From Salegentibacter salegens (lineage in GTDB: Bacteria; Bacteroidota; Bacteroidia; Flavobacteriales; Flavobacteriaceae), in the NCBI RefSeq assembly GCF_900142975.1, contig NZ_LT670848.1:1736001-1800000 (forward strand): DNA of 64,000 nt. Reading direction: 5' to 3'. The translations under genes and the position numbers were made by a program. Positions 52,558-62,081 of this stretch are shown piece by piece (the first letter of the stretch is position 1; each line of letters opens with the position of its first letter). The notes under the pieces were generated by a model, which was not told where the DNA came from, made no database searches, and was given only the letters and a program-made list of their open reading frames with translations.

Positions 52558-54324
52558 CTACAAAGATTCCTCGGCCATAAACTGCACTTCGTAAAGGTTT
52601 TTGTAATACCCATCTTTCTTTTTAAGCAACTCTGTGTGATTTCCAATTTCTACAATCTTACCGGCATCCATCACCATAATCTTATCGGCTTTTTTAATGG
52701 TTGCAAGCCTGTGGGCAATCACAATTGAAGTTCGCCCTTTTGTGATCTTATCGGTTGCTTCCTGAATTAAAAGTTCGCTATAAGTATCTACCGAAGAAGT
52801 TGCTTCATCTAAAACCAAAATACTGGGATTACTCATATAAGCCCTTAAAAATGAAATAAGCTGGCGCTGGCCGGATGATAACATCGCCCCACGTTCTTTT
52901 ACATTATAATGATAGCTATTTGGCAGCGTATTGATGAACTCGTGAATACCAATTTGTTTCGCAGCAGCAATCACTTCTTCTTCCGTAATATCGGGATTGT
53001 TAAGATTAATATTACTCAAAATAGTATCGGCAAAAAGGAAAACGTTTTGTAACACCACGGCAATTTCAGAACGTAAGGATTCTAAAGTAATATCTTTAAT
53101 ATCAATTCCATCTACCAGAATTTGTCCGCTATCTATTTCATAAAAACGGTTCAGTAAATTGATCACCGTAGATTTCCCTGCACCGGTGGCTCCAACAATT
53201 GCGATAGTTTCCCCAGGATTTGCTTTAAAAGAAACGCCTTTAAGCACTTCTTCATCATCAGTATAACTAAAACGAACATCTTTAAATTCTATTTCACCCT
53301 TTAGATCGCTCACCTTAATTTTCCCATTATTATTAATGGAAGATTCTGTGTCCAAAATTCCAAAAACGCGATTTGCCGCTACCATTCCCATTTGCAGGGT
53401 ATTAAATTTATCGGCAATTTGTCGTAAGGGTCTAAACAATAACTGAGATAATTCAATAAAAGCGATAATCACACCAAGGGTAATTCCGTCATCAGCCACG
53501 GCCCGCAGCCCGCCGTACCAAACGATTAGACCTATAGTTATGGAAGTTGCCATTTCAGCAATGGGAAAGAAAATAGAGTTATACCAAACTGTCTTTACCC
53601 AGGCATCACGGTGTTTGCCGTTTATTTCTTTAAAATTATTGTATTCGGCTTTTTCACGGGTAAAAAGCTGAACGATCTTCATTCCCGTAATTCGCTCCTG
53701 AACAAAGGTGTTTAGGTTGGCAACCTGCGTTCTTACTTCTTCAAAAGCGACTTTCATTTTCTTCTGAAAAACACGCGTAGCATACATAATTAACGGAAGT
53801 ACCGTTAAAACCAATAAAGTTAACTGCCAGCTCTGGTAAAACATAAACCCAATTACTACCAGCATTTTTAAAATATCACTGATAATCATAAAAAGTCCCT
53901 GGCTAAAAATACTGGCAATAGTTTCAATATCGCTTACCGCACGGGTTACCAAACGCCCAACTGCCGACTTATCAAAATAAGTCATTTTAAAGTTGAGCAT
54001 ATGTTTAAAAAGGTTCACACGAAGGTCTCTAACTACTTCCTGCCCCAACCAATTGGCGAAATACACAAATAGAAACTGAAAAATAACTTCCAGCACTAAA
54101 ACCCCGGCCATTAAACCAACATAAAAAACCAGGTTATCATAGTTCTGTGGCGTAATTGCATCATCTACGGTAACCTTTAATAAATACGGTCTTAGAACAG
54201 CAAAGAATGAAAGCAAAATAGCAGCAACCGCCACAAAATAGAAAGTTACTTTGTAGGGATTAGTATACTTAAGCAGGCGCTTAAATAAATTAAAATCGAA
54301 TGCGTTGCCTGTTTTAGATGCCAT
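52558..54324 (-). CDS. ABC exporter, fused membrane and ATPase domains (MsbA-like)
   Basis: A 588-residue half-transporter. Six membrane helices lie in residues 1-320, then an ATPase domain with Walker A IVGATGAGKSTVINL, signature MLSSGQRQLISF, Walker B ILVLDEATSSVD and switch IVIAHRLATI. It converges with cdaA and follows truA by one base. The substrate is unknown; lipid or drug export is usual for the family. Confidence 0.94.
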   Translation of the reverse strand: MASKTGNAFDFNLFKRLLKYTNPYKVTFYFVAVAAILLSFFAVLRPYLLKVTVDDAITPQNYDNLVFYVGLMAGVLVLEVIFQFLFVYFANWLGQEVVRDLRVNLFKHMLNFKMTYFDKSAVGRLVTRAVSDIETIASIFSQGLFMIISDILKMLVVIGFMFYQSWQLTLLVLTVLPLIMYATRVFQKKMKVAFEEVRTQVANLNTFVQERITGMKIVQLFTREKAEYNNFKEINGKHRDAWVKTVWYNSIFFPIAEMATSITIGLIVWYGGLRAVADDGITLGVIIAFIELSQLLFRPLRQIADKFNTLQMGMVAANRVFGILDTESSINNNGKIKVSDLKGEIEFKDVRFSYTDDEEVLKGVSFKANPGETIAIVGATGAGKSTVINLLNRFYEIDSGQILVDGIDIKDITLESLRSEIAVVLQNVFLFADTILSNINLNNPDITEEEVIAAAKQIGIHEFINTLPNSYHYNVKERGAMLSSGQRQLISFLRAYMSNPSILVLDEATSSVDTYSELLIQEATDKITKGRTSIVIAHRLATIKKADKIMVMDAGKIVEIGNHTELLKKKDGYYKNLYEVQFMAEESL

Positions 54325-55068
54325 TTATTTTATTGCTATTTCCGGATAAGTAACATTTGTAAGATAAAGAGCTTTTGCCGGTACCGAAGTGCCCGCCTTA
54401 CTCCTATCTTTACTTTTTATAATCTCGTGCATATTTTCTACGGGTTGTTTTCCAAAACCAATTTCCAGTAAAGTTCCCACAATTGCACGCACCATATTTC
54501 TTAAAAATCTGTCGGCTGAAATATGAAAAACCAACACGCCATTTTCAGTTTTCCAAACTGATTCAGAAATCTTGCAATTATAAGTTTTTACATCGGTTTT
54601 AGACTTTGAAAAACACTTAAAATTAGTATAATCCTTTAAGATTTCTGCAGCCTGGTTCATTTTTTCAACATCCAGCTTATTCTTTAAAAAGTAGCTTCTA
54701 TCTTCCAAAAAAGGATCTTTCTGCTGAACAATATGATATTCATAACTTCGGCTTAAAGCATCAAAACGAGCGTGTGCATCTGCTTTTACTTTAAAAACGT
54801 CCTTTAATGCGATATCGGCCGGAAGCAAGGAATTCATTTTAAACTGAAAAGCTTCCCTTTCAAGTTCGTTATCGGTATCAAAATGTGCAAAGATCTGTTT
54901 CGCGTGTACGCCTGCATCTGTTCTTCCTGCGCCAACAATAGCTGTTTTTTGTTGAAAAACAACTGAAAGTGCCCGTTCTATTTCTTCCTGAACCGAAATC
55001 GCGTTTGGCTGATTTTGCCAACCGTGATAAGCCTTTCCAAAATATGCCAGTTCTAAAAAATACCTCAA
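54325..55068 (-). CDS. truA: tRNA pseudouridine(38-40) synthase
   Basis: A 247-residue TruA. Catalytic Asp in VGAGRTDAGVHAKQ, substrate-binding YFGKAYHGWQNQPNAI, and FSADRFLRNMVRAIVGTLLE-like sequence near the end (ISADRFLRNMVRAIVG). Normal length. Confidence 0.95.
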   Translation of the reverse strand: MRYFLELAYFGKAYHGWQNQPNAISVQEEIERALSVVFQQKTAIVGAGRTDAGVHAKQIFAHFDTDNELEREAFQFKMNSLLPADIALKDVFKVKADAHARFDALSRSYEYHIVQQKDPFLEDRSYFLKNKLDVEKMNQAAEILKDYTNFKCFSKSKTDVKTYNCKISESVWKTENGVLVFHISADRFLRNMVRAIVGTLLEIGFGKQPVENMHEIIKSKDRSKAGTSVPAKALYLTNVTYPEIAIK

Positions 55069-55182
55069 CCGAGTTCTTTATTTTTATATTTGCGAACTGC
55101 AAAGATAAGGCATTTATTAGAAGCTTAAATCCTTTGAAGGCATCGGTTTCAAAATGATTTTATAAACAAAAACAATCCCGAT

Positions 55183-55677
55183 TTGAAAAAAATATTGCTG
55201 TTAAGCGACACCCACAGTCATATTGACGAAAGAATTCTACATTACGCAGCGGAAGCCGATGAAATATGGCACGCCGGCGATATTGGCACTACCGATATTT
55301 CTGATGAATTAAAAAAAGTAAAACCTTTAAGGGCGGTATATGGTAATATTGACGATGCGGAAATAAGAAAAGAATTCCCTCTGCACCAACGTTTTAAATG
55401 CGAAGGCGTAGATGTTTGGATTACGCATATAGGCGGTTACCCGGGCAAATATTCACCGGCGATTAGGGAAGAAATTAAAAGAAATCCGCCAAAGCTTTTT
55501 ATTAGCGGGCATTCCCACATTTTAAAGGTAATGAACGATAAAAGCCTGGGATTACTTCATATGAATCCCGGCGCAGCAGGCAAACAGGGTTTTCATAAAA
55601 AACGAACAATGCTTAGATTTAAAATTGATGCTGCTGAAATTAAAGATCTGGAAGTGATAGAATTGAAGGGAAAATAA
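55183..55677 (+). CDS. YfcE/MJ0936-type metallophosphoesterase
   Basis: A 164-residue phosphodiesterase starting at TTG 55183. Metal ligands are in LLSDTHSHID, IWHAGDIG, VYGNIDD, ITHIGGYP and FISGHSHILKV, the complete five-motif set. Divergent from truA. The physiological substrate is unknown. Confidence 0.92.
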   Translation: MKKILLLSDTHSHIDERILHYAAEADEIWHAGDIGTTDISDELKKVKPLRAVYGNIDDAEIRKEFPLHQRFKCEGVDVWITHIGGYPGKYSPAIREEIKRNPPKLFISGHSHILKVMNDKSLGLLHMNPGAAGKQGFHKKRTMLRFKIDAAEIKDLEVIELKGK

Positions 55678-55959
55678 GCAGTTGGCAGTTTTTCAGTGAG
55701 CAGTTGGCAGTCTCAGTTTGCAGTAGGTTTATATTAAGAACAAAGAGGCTACCGAAAAGTTTTTAAAAGCGTCATCCTGAGTGTACTTCAGAGCCTGCCC
55801 CGATTTTTATCGGGGATCTAAAATATTGATAATCAAAACATGTTTGAAGCTGAAACAAGGTCAGCTTGACGAGACTAAATTTTTTAGAAAACCTCTTTCA
55901 CCACAGAACGTTCGCTAATACCTAACTACGGAAAGCAAAGACACTTATAAAAACTAAAA
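55678..55959. repeat. intergenic repeats: GCAGTTGGCAGT words and a 126-bp dispersed repeat
   Basis: Bases 55679-55727 hold short direct repeats of GCAGTTGGCAGT type. Bases 55753-55878 form one copy of a 126-bp repeat whose second copy is at 62082-62207; both run from GAAAAGTTTTTGAAA-like DNA through TCATCCTGAG/TATCCTGAAC to CAGCTTGACGA-ACTAA. No gene is seen. Confidence 0.75.
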
Positions 55960-55983
55960 AACCCGAAGCTTTCACTTCGGGTT
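55960..55983. terminator. terminator between the phosphoesterase and DUF4293 genes
   Basis: Stem AACCCGAAG/CTTCGGGTT with loop CTTTCA; A-rich on one side and TTTT on the other, so it can serve both convergent genes. Confidence 0.8.
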
Positions 55984-56014
55984 TTCACGCACTAATACTA
56001 CTAAGATGATAGGC

Positions 56015-56425
56015 TTATCGTAATCGGTCCACAGATTTTACGAGATCTTCGTCCTTTTTAATGGCCTTATTGGCCAAAACAAGAAAAACGATAGAAATGA
56101 TTGGAAGAAACATCCCAATACCCTTCTCTGAAATATCCATTTCTCCAGGTAAACTTAGCAACCAATAAACAAACACTCCTAGTAAAAAAAAGTTTAATAA
56201 GATATTTAGGCGCCCCAATACAAATTGAAGCTTTCTATTTTTGAACATAAAAATACTCACCAAAGATAATAAAGCTGAAGCTAGAAATGCAAAAAATATC
56301 ATAAGATAATCTTGTGCAAAAATAGCCACACCTTCAGAATTTTCCCAAAGTGAAAATACGAAAATAAGTCCGCCACTAATAATGGCAGCGATAAGTAAAT
56401 ATACTGTTTGTATTCTTTGTAGCAT
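56015..56425 (-). CDS. DUF4293 membrane protein
   Basis: A 136-residue protein with four membrane segments, starting MLQRIQTVYLLIAAIISGGL. Met at 56425 is chosen over an upstream in-frame Met (56533) because DUF4293 proteins begin with this IQRIQT motif; the upstream 36 codons do not look like protein. Located upstream of, and divergent from, rho, as in many Bacteroidota. Function unknown. Confidence 0.9.
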   Translation of the reverse strand: MLQRIQTVYLLIAAIISGGLIFVFSLWENSEGVAIFAQDYLMIFFAFLASALLSLVSIFMFKNRKLQFVLGRLNILLNFFLLGVFVYWLLSLPGEMDISEKGIGMFLPIISIVFLVLANKAIKKDEDLVKSVDRLR

Positions 56426-56622
56426 AACTTCTGGTGGAGTTCGCGAACAAAAATAAAGATTCTTTTTAGAAATGCTATTTAAAATATTAAAATAAAGTTG
56501 TATACTTGCAGGAACATTTCGTAACCAATTCAAAACAGGTTACTTAAGTCTCCAAATTTTTTTCGATTCTTCCTCGAGAAGTTTAACAATCAACCCAAAC
56601 ACAAATTTATTCTTTATTATTC

Positions 56623-58290
56623 ATGTTGGAAATTTCAGAATTAAAAGCTAAAAAGCTTCCTGAGCTGCAGGATATCGCTAAATCTTTAAACGTTCCCAAA
56701 TTCAGGACTTTAAAAAAATTAGACCTGGTATATCAAATCCTGGACTATCAGGCGGCAAATCCTAAAAAAGCTAAAGAAGCATTGACCGACGATACTAAAA
56801 AGGAAGAAACTCCTAAAAGTGAAGAACGTAGTAAAACTTCAGAAAAACCACAACCAAAGAAAAGTGGTAAAATAGGAAGTAATAAGAAACCACCGCGGGC
56901 TACTGCAACTGCAGAAACCAAAGAACCCCGCCCTGCAAAAAAGGATCCTTCTCCTAAAAAAGAAGATGCTCCTTCTAAACCAAGAGAACCTAAAAAGCAG
57001 GAACAAAAGCCAAGGGAAAACAGGGAAGACAATAACAGTTCTTCTCACACAAATAAGAACAATCCTCGTGACAACAAAAAGGATACTCGCAGTAGCAACA
57101 ACAATAAAAGTAGCGGAAGTCGCGATGCCGGCAACCGTGATGCTCGCAACCGCTACCGTGAACCAGATTATGAATTTGACGCGATTATAGAAAGTGAAGG
57201 CGTTCTGGATATTATGCAGGATAACTATGGTTTCCTAAGATCTTCAGATTACAACTACCTTACTTCTCCCGATGATATTTATGTATCCCAATCGCAAATT
57301 CGTTTATTCGGATTAAAAACCGGGGATACTGTTTTAGGACAAATTCGCCCTCCAAAAGAAGGTGAAAAATATTTTCCTTTAATCAAGATCAACAAAATTA
57401 ACGGATTAGACCCTCAGGTAGTGAGAGACCGTGTTTCTTTTGAGCACTTAACTCCGCTTTTCCCAAAGGAAAAATTCAATATTGCTGAAAAGCAAAGTAG
57501 CATGTCTACCCGTATTATGGACCTCTTTTCCCCAATTGGAAAAGGCCAGCGTGGTATGATTGTTTCCCAGCCTAAAACTGGTAAAACAATGTTGCTTAAA
57601 GATATTGCAAACGCTATCGCGGCCAACCATCCAGAAGTTTATCAAATAGTTTTACTTATTGATGAACGCCCGGAAGAGGTAACCGATATGCAACGTAATG
57701 TTCGCGGTGAAGTTGTAGCTTCAACTTTCGATAAGGAAGCTCACGAGCATGTTAGGGTTGCTAATATTGTACTGGAAAAAGCGAAACGTCTGGTAGAATG
57801 TGGTCACGATGTGGTGATCCTTCTGGATTCTATTACGCGACTGGCCCGTGCTTACAACACCGTACAACCTGCCAGCGGTAAGGTTTTAAGTGGTGGTGTA
57901 GATGCTAACGCGCTGCACAAACCAAAACGTTTCTTTGGTGCCGCCCGTAACATTGAAAACGGAGGTTCCCTTTCGATTATCGCTACCGCCCTAACCGATA
58001 CCGGTTCTAAAATGGACGAGGTGATTTTTGAAGAATTTAAAGGAACAGGTAATATGGAGCTGCAATTAGACAGAAAAATTGCTAACCGTAGAATTTTCCC
58101 TGCAATAGATCTTACCTCTTCAAGTACACGTCGCGACGATCTTTTATTAGATGAAGCTGCACTGCAAAGAATGTGGGTACTGCGTAAATATCTTGCCGAT
58201 ATGAATCCTATTGAAGCAATGGAATTTATTAACGACAGGATTAAGCAAACTAAAAACAATGAAGAGTTTTTGATCTCGATGAACGGATAA
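56623..58290 (+). CDS. rho: transcription termination factor Rho
   Basis: A 555-residue Rho helicase. Rho_N domain (about 1-45: [19 protein letters not shown]), a charged low-complexity insert (about 48-178, rich in Lys, Pro, Asn and Arg), RNA-binding cold-shock domain ([20 protein letters not shown]), and RecA core with [31 protein letters not shown] and [18 protein letters not shown]. About 135 residues longer than E. coli Rho because of the insert, which is typical of Bacteroidota. Confidence 0.97.
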   Translation: MLEISELKAKKLPELQDIAKSLNVPKFRTLKKLDLVYQILDYQAANPKKAKEALTDDTKKEETPKSEERSKTSEKPQPKKSGKIGSNKKPPRATATAETKEPRPAKKDPSPKKEDAPSKPREPKKQEQKPRENREDNNSSSHTNKNNPRDNKKDTRSSNNNKSSGSRDAGNRDARNRYREPDYEFDAIIESEGVLDIMQDNYGFLRSSDYNYLTSPDDIYVSQSQIRLFGLKTGDTVLGQIRPPKEGEKYFPLIKINKINGLDPQVVRDRVSFEHLTPLFPKEKFNIAEKQSSMSTRIMDLFSPIGKGQRGMIVSQPKTGKTMLLKDIANAIAANHPEVYQIVLLIDERPEEVTDMQRNVRGEVVASTFDKEAHEHVRVANIVLEKAKRLVECGHDVVILLDSITRLARAYNTVQPASGKVLSGGVDANALHKPKRFFGAARNIENGGSLSIIATALTDTGSKMDEVIFEEFKGTGNMELQLDRKIANRRIFPAIDLTSSSTRRDDLLLDEAALQRMWVLRKYLADMNPIEAMEFINDRIKQTKNNEEFLISMNG

Positions 58291-58313
58291 AACCTTCTTT
58301 AGTTATAAATTTA

Positions 58314-58347
58314 AAAATCCGGAAACTGCAAAGCTTCCGGATTTTTT
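58314..58347 (+). terminator. intrinsic terminator of rho
   Basis: Stem AAAATCCGGAA/TTCCGGATTTT with a 10-base loop and seven T; starts 24 bp after the rho stop. Confidence 0.85.
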
Positions 58348-59049
58348 TATGACTGTATTTTACTTTTATAATGCAACCACTCCTTTTTTCAGCATAGCTG
58401 AATTCATTGCCCTCCTTTGAAAGGAGGAGAGCTATAAATATTTTATCAACTTTTTTGTGAAAATAAATTTTAGCTCTTACCCTTTTTAAGGATAAGCCCA
58501 CCTGAATGAAAAGGTCGGATGAGTTTAAGTATTTTTCTGGTTTTATTATGAAATTCTCCGTCACCCTGATACCTGTGATAAAAAAATTATCCAGCGTAGA
58601 AAATTGACGCTCGGCGAGCTTAGCGAGTTTTAAAATCCGTGTGTGAGTGTAGTAAATCAGCAGCGTCAATAATTTTTGAAGCCTTGGAAAAAATTTAGCT
58701 GCTGATTTGCGATTTTTTGGCCTTGTTGCCAAAAAAACACCTCCACATAGGACGCCCTTTTTTGTTTCGTTTTTTGGGCGAGCAAAAAATGAAAGTAGAA
58801 CCTTCCAAATCAGGCAAGTTTCGATTTAAATTATAGTAGATAATAAGCCTAGATATTAGCATTTTAAAAATAAGTCAATGGTAACTCGAAATTTATTCGG
58901 CGGTCAAACATGTTATATTCTGAAATAAATTCAGAATGACGTGAACTTCAAAACATACGTTACTCGGCTAAATTAGCTCCACCCCTTATTTTCAAGGGGA
59001 GATGGCCCCAGGCCGGAGGGGGTACTTCATAAATTCTTATTCTTTCAAA
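58348..59049. other. 700-bp gap with repeat-like intergenic DNA
   Basis: No gene is recognised. A minus-strand frame of 160 codons (58250-58732) has no family likeness and overlaps rho. The DNA contains short hairpins (CCTCCTTTGAAAGGAGG at 58412) and GC-richer blocks (GGGGAGATGGCCCCAGGCCG near 58999) that look like dispersed intergenic repeats of Flavobacteriia. Confidence 0.55.
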
Positions 59050-59316
59050 CTATTCAACCAATCTAAAATTCTCAACTTTCTTCCCATTTAGATGCTTGCT
59101 CCATTTTTCCATTAGCGGGGCTTCCAGTTTAAACTCCCGATATTCATCTGGGTTCATGATGGGAATTCCTTTTATTATTGGATAAATACGTTTGCACTTC
59201 GCGCAACTTAAAAAGCCTTCTATAATTTTCCCATCCAAATCTTTAGAAATCGCAGTGAGGTCCAGGTCGTTCTTATCAAAAGGACAGCATAATTTATCTA
59301 TTGTTGAAATTCTCAT
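59050..59316 (-). CDS. Trm112-like small zinc-ribbon protein
   Basis: An 88-residue protein. Trm112 shape: STIDKLCCPFDKNDLDL at the front, then LSCAKCKRIYPIIKGIPIMN with a clear CxxC (38-41) and the IPI-x-GIP-x-M motif. The first pair is altered: Cys10 and Cys11 are adjacent instead of CxxC, so Asp14 may complete the site. Trm112 proteins bind and stabilise SAM methyltransferases; a methyltransferase is the first gene of this operon. Its start overlaps the ThiE-like gene by 23 bp. Confidence 0.82.
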   Translation of the reverse strand: MRISTIDKLCCPFDKNDLDLTAISKDLDGKIIEGFLSCAKCKRIYPIIKGIPIMNPDEYREFKLEAPLMEKWSKHLNGKKVENFRLVE

Positions 59317-59962
59317 TTTTTATTTTTTTAAATTCTGAATTATAATTTTCTGTAGAAACTGAAGGATTTTCGGCACTCATTATTCCTGATATCACCGCAA
59401 CACCCTCAAAATCTAATTCTTTAAGCAGGTGCATATTGGAAGGTTTAATTCCGCCAGCCAGAAAAATTGGCATTTTTGTAAGTTTCCTGGCTTTCCTGAT
59501 AATCTCAAAATCTACTAAATCGCAACTATTGGCAGATGAAGACGGAAAAATTGAACAAAAGGAAATATAATCGAACTTATTAGTCTTCGCCCATTTTACA
59601 GAATCCAGGTTGTTATTACAGGTTAATCCCAGTAAAGTATTCGAAGGAATGCTTTCTTTAATCTCTCTGAAATCATTAGGAATTTCATCAAAATGCACCC
59701 CATTTACTTCAGTTTGGTTTAAAAGTTTCCAGTTATTGTTTAGCAAAACCGGAATGCCGTGGGCTTTGCAAATTTTGCAGATCTCATTTATAAGGAAAAT
59801 TTGATTTTCAACATTTTTAAAATTATTCCACACCTGAACCGCGGCAATTTCACTTTTATCCAAAATCTCTTTTAGCTTATTTATTAAAACAGCCTTTTCC
59901 ATCTGGGGATCTATCACGAGGTACACTCCGTCTTTCATTCTTTGCTTTTCTATCATTTCCAA
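59294..59962 (-). CDS. ThiE/TenI-like TIM-barrel protein lacking usual thiamine phosphate synthase residues
   Basis: A 222-residue thiamine phosphate synthase homologue; fold markers GVHFDE, YISFCSIFPSSSANSCDLVD, KMPIFLAGGIKPSNMHLLKE and FEGVAVISGIM align with ThiE. Active-site words differ: VQVWNNF stands for VQLR-K, VLLNNNW for IINDR, and GVHFDEIP for GVHLGQ-D, so the pyrophosphate and metal ligands are largely missing. It may use another substrate or regulate. It is the third gene under a TPP riboswitch and overlaps the AIR-synthase-like gene by 10 bp. Confidence 0.85.
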   Translation of the reverse strand: MEMIEKQRMKDGVYLVIDPQMEKAVLINKLKEILDKSEIAAVQVWNNFKNVENQIFLINEICKICKAHGIPVLLNNNWKLLNQTEVNGVHFDEIPNDFREIKESIPSNTLLGLTCNNNLDSVKWAKTNKFDYISFCSIFPSSSANSCDLVDFEIIRKARKLTKMPIFLAGGIKPSNMHLLKELDFEGVAVISGIMSAENPSVSTENYNSEFKKIKNENFNNR

Positions 59963-61008
59963 CCAGATTTAATTGCTGTAAAAAAGGCCTTCCAGTAAGG
60001 ATCTTCGGTTTTATACTCAAGATCTTTAATCTCATCACCTTTAGCTATCTTAATGCCCGCTTCTTCATTTTTAATTTCACCCACAGCTGCACAGGCAATA
60101 TTTTCGGCTTTTATACGTGAGATTACCTGTTGCTCTTTTCCTTTTTCACATGAAATTATCATTGATCCTGCCCCGATTATTTCCCTGTAATCCAGTTTAA
60201 ATAATTCGCAAACTTCTTTTTGCCAGGAAATAATCGGTAAGGCTTCATCATAAATAAGGGCACCTTTGCCGGAAGCTTTCACCATTTCATAGATCGCCCC
60301 TAATACGCCGCCTTCGGTAACATCGTGCATTGCGTGAATTTCCGAAAATTTATGCTCTGTTTCTGCCGCTATAAGTCCGTCTTTTAAAGAAGAAGTTTGC
60401 TTAAACATTTCGCAACCTGCCTCATAGGTTTGTTTACCAAGTCTATTTTTTATTGTTTCCGGAAAACTCATCGTTAATAAGGCTGAAGAAGACAGGGCGC
60501 TGGTTTTGGTTACCAGAATTACATCATTAGCCTCTGCCCCGTTAGAAAGAACGATCTCCTTTTTGGGAGCTACGCTAAAGAAAGTTCCTCCTCCCGAAAT
60601 AGTAGAATTTTGGCCTTCTACAAATCCTGTATGCCCGCCGGTTATAGCTACACCAATATCTTTAGAAAACTGATGAATATAATTCCAGTAAGTTTTAAAA
60701 TCTTCCCTGGAAAGTGACGCCGGCAGGTTCAAAACCATTTGAGCATACTGAGGGGGAAATCCGGTGGTGGCCATATCATTAGCCATAAGATGTACCGAAA
60801 GCCAGGCCGATTCTTCAAGCCCAAGCGATGGAATAAGTGATAGCGGATCACTGGTAGCGATTAAGGCCAGCTCATTGGGTAAATCTACTAATGAAACATC
60901 TACTCCAAACCCGGGTTTTACACTGACTTCCTTACGAGCCTGACCAAAGTTTTTCAGAATAAAGCCTTCTAATTCTGCTTCGGCGATTTTTCCTAATTTT
61001 TCACTCAT
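59953..61008 (-). CDS. AIR synthase-related protein (ThiL/HypE/PurM superfamily)
   Basis: A 351-residue two-domain protein of the PurM-like ATP-binding superfamily. N-terminal landmarks FGVDVSLVDLP, IATSDPLSLIPSLGLE and VHLMANDMATTGFPPQYAQM are nearer to HypE/AIR-synthase-related proteins than to true ThiL. Further on are ISGGGTFFSVAPKKEIVLSN and MHDVTEGGVLGAIYEMVKAS with the conserved D-T-GG. Placement in a TPP-controlled operon makes a kinase or ligase acting on a thiamine-related compound plausible; this is inference. It overlaps the methyltransferase gene by one base. Confidence 0.87.
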   Translation of the reverse strand: MSEKLGKIAEAELEGFILKNFGQARKEVSVKPGFGVDVSLVDLPNELALIATSDPLSLIPSLGLEESAWLSVHLMANDMATTGFPPQYAQMVLNLPASLSREDFKTYWNYIHQFSKDIGVAITGGHTGFVEGQNSTISGGGTFFSVAPKKEIVLSNGAEANDVILVTKTSALSSSALLTMSFPETIKNRLGKQTYEAGCEMFKQTSSLKDGLIAAETEHKFSEIHAMHDVTEGGVLGAIYEMVKASGKGALIYDEALPIISWQKEVCELFKLDYREIIGAGSMIISCEKGKEQQVISRIKAENIACAAVGEIKNEEAGIKIAKGDEIKDLEYKTEDPYWKAFFTAIKSGWK

Positions 61009-61733
61009 TATTCCACATCTTTAAATGTCACATACAGCCCGAAAAAATCCCCGTAAGGCAAGCTCCATTGCTGGACCGGAAACCATTCTGGCAAACCTGT
61101 ACAAGACCATTCTATACTATATTCCCTACCCTGAAGGGCTTCTTCTATGATTTTGGTTAGTTTTTTAGGGGTGTAAAAGGTTGCAGTAAGATAAAATGGA
61201 TTGGCCCCGAAAATTTCCTGAACACGACGGCGGACTACTTTAGTAGAATTCCTGTTCATCATTCCCAGTGCTATGCCGTATTTTGCAACCCTCGAAGCTT
61301 CCCGAATAACTTTTACGGGATCTTTATAATATTCAAAAGTGGTTATAAAGGCCAGGGAATCAAAAGTATGATCTTTAAAGGGCATGTGGTGAGAATCTGC
61401 CATTACGAGGTCGCCTTCAAACAAATGAACGGCCTGGGATAGCATTAGCGGAGAAATATCGCCACCGGTAGCCTCGATTCCTATTTCTTTCCACCATCTC
61501 GTAAAACGTGTGGTTCCACATCCAAATTCCAATAGGGTTTTGACTCGCTTATCTTTAGAAACAAGTTGTTCCATCACCTTCTTCTGCCAAACCTCGGCAC
61601 GTTTATACCGGCCTTCGTACCATTGCTCATAGGTGTCGGTATGTTTTCGGTTAAAAAACCACTCTTCCCGGTTTTGCCAGTTTTGATGATTTACGGGAAG
61701 TAATTCAAATCGTTTGCTTTTTTCAATTTCCAT
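61008..61733 (-). CDS. class I SAM-dependent methyltransferase, first gene of the TPP-controlled operon
   Basis: A 241-residue methyltransferase. SAM loop LLEFGCGTTRFTRWW, then GGDISPLMLSQAVH, LVMADSHHMPFKDHTFDSLA (motif IV region) and YGIALGMMNRNSTKVVRRR. The start is placed at Met 61733 (MEIEKSKRFELLPVN) rather than 61763 because the upstream MEFFFFKK codons lie inside the riboswitch terminator hairpin and its U run. A cluster of Trp/His near the front (NHQNWQNREEWFFNRKHTDT) is unusual. The substrate is unknown. Confidence 0.88.
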   Translation of the reverse strand: MEIEKSKRFELLPVNHQNWQNREEWFFNRKHTDTYEQWYEGRYKRAEVWQKKVMEQLVSKDKRVKTLLEFGCGTTRFTRWWKEIGIEATGGDISPLMLSQAVHLFEGDLVMADSHHMPFKDHTFDSLAFITTFEYYKDPVKVIREASRVAKYGIALGMMNRNSTKVVRRRVQEIFGANPFYLTATFYTPKKLTKIIEEALQGREYSIEWSCTGLPEWFPVQQWSLPYGDFFGLYVTFKDVE

Positions 61734-61756
61734 CTTTACTTTTTTAAAAAAGAAAA

Positions 61757-61794
61757 ACTCCACGCTAAACGGAAAATGCCGAAAAACATGGAGT
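61757..61794 (-). terminator. terminator hairpin, expression platform of the TPP riboswitch
   Basis: On the minus strand ACTCCATG (61787-61794) pairs with CGTGGAGT (61757-61764), followed by TTTTCTTTTTT. It lies 21 bp after the riboswitch aptamer and 23 bp before the first gene, the place of a transcription-attenuation platform. Confidence 0.8.
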
Positions 61795-61814
61795 CTTAAA
61801 ATGAAAATTTTAAT

Positions 61815-61888
61815 CCTGCATCCCTACGTTGGCATTATCCAAATCAGGTTTCGGGTTTTATCTCAGCCTTGCGGCACCCCGTGCGTGA
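61815..61888 (-). ncRNA. TPP riboswitch (THI element)
   Basis: On the minus strand the conserved THI words occur in order: CGGGGTGCC, AAGGCTGAGA, AAACCCG, ACCTGAT, TTGGATAATGCCAACGTAGG and GATGC. All the core bases that contact the pyrimidine and pyrophosphate of TPP are present. It controls the methyltransferase/AIR-synthase/ThiE-like/Trm112-like operon; with the terminator downstream, TPP should switch the operon off. Confidence 0.97.
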
Positions 61889-62081
61889 ATTTATCTGTTT
61901 ATACTAAATGTTATCTACTAATTTTAATTGATTCTATAATGTGAAAATACAAAATAAAGAAGGAAGGAGAAAGTTATTTCTCAGTTTTACAGAATAGAAT
62001 ATGCTATGGTTTCACCTTCTTATTACCAACGCTGCAACCACCCTTTCTTCAGCAAAAAAACTGAATTCATTGAGATTGTAT

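Noticed and set aside
58250..58732. 160-codon minus-strand frame after rho
   Set aside because: It overlaps the rho end and terminator, contains mixed repeat-like DNA and shows no family motif.
61714..61944. 76-codon plus-strand frame
   Set aside because: It runs antisense through the TPP riboswitch, whose conserved bases explain the sequence.
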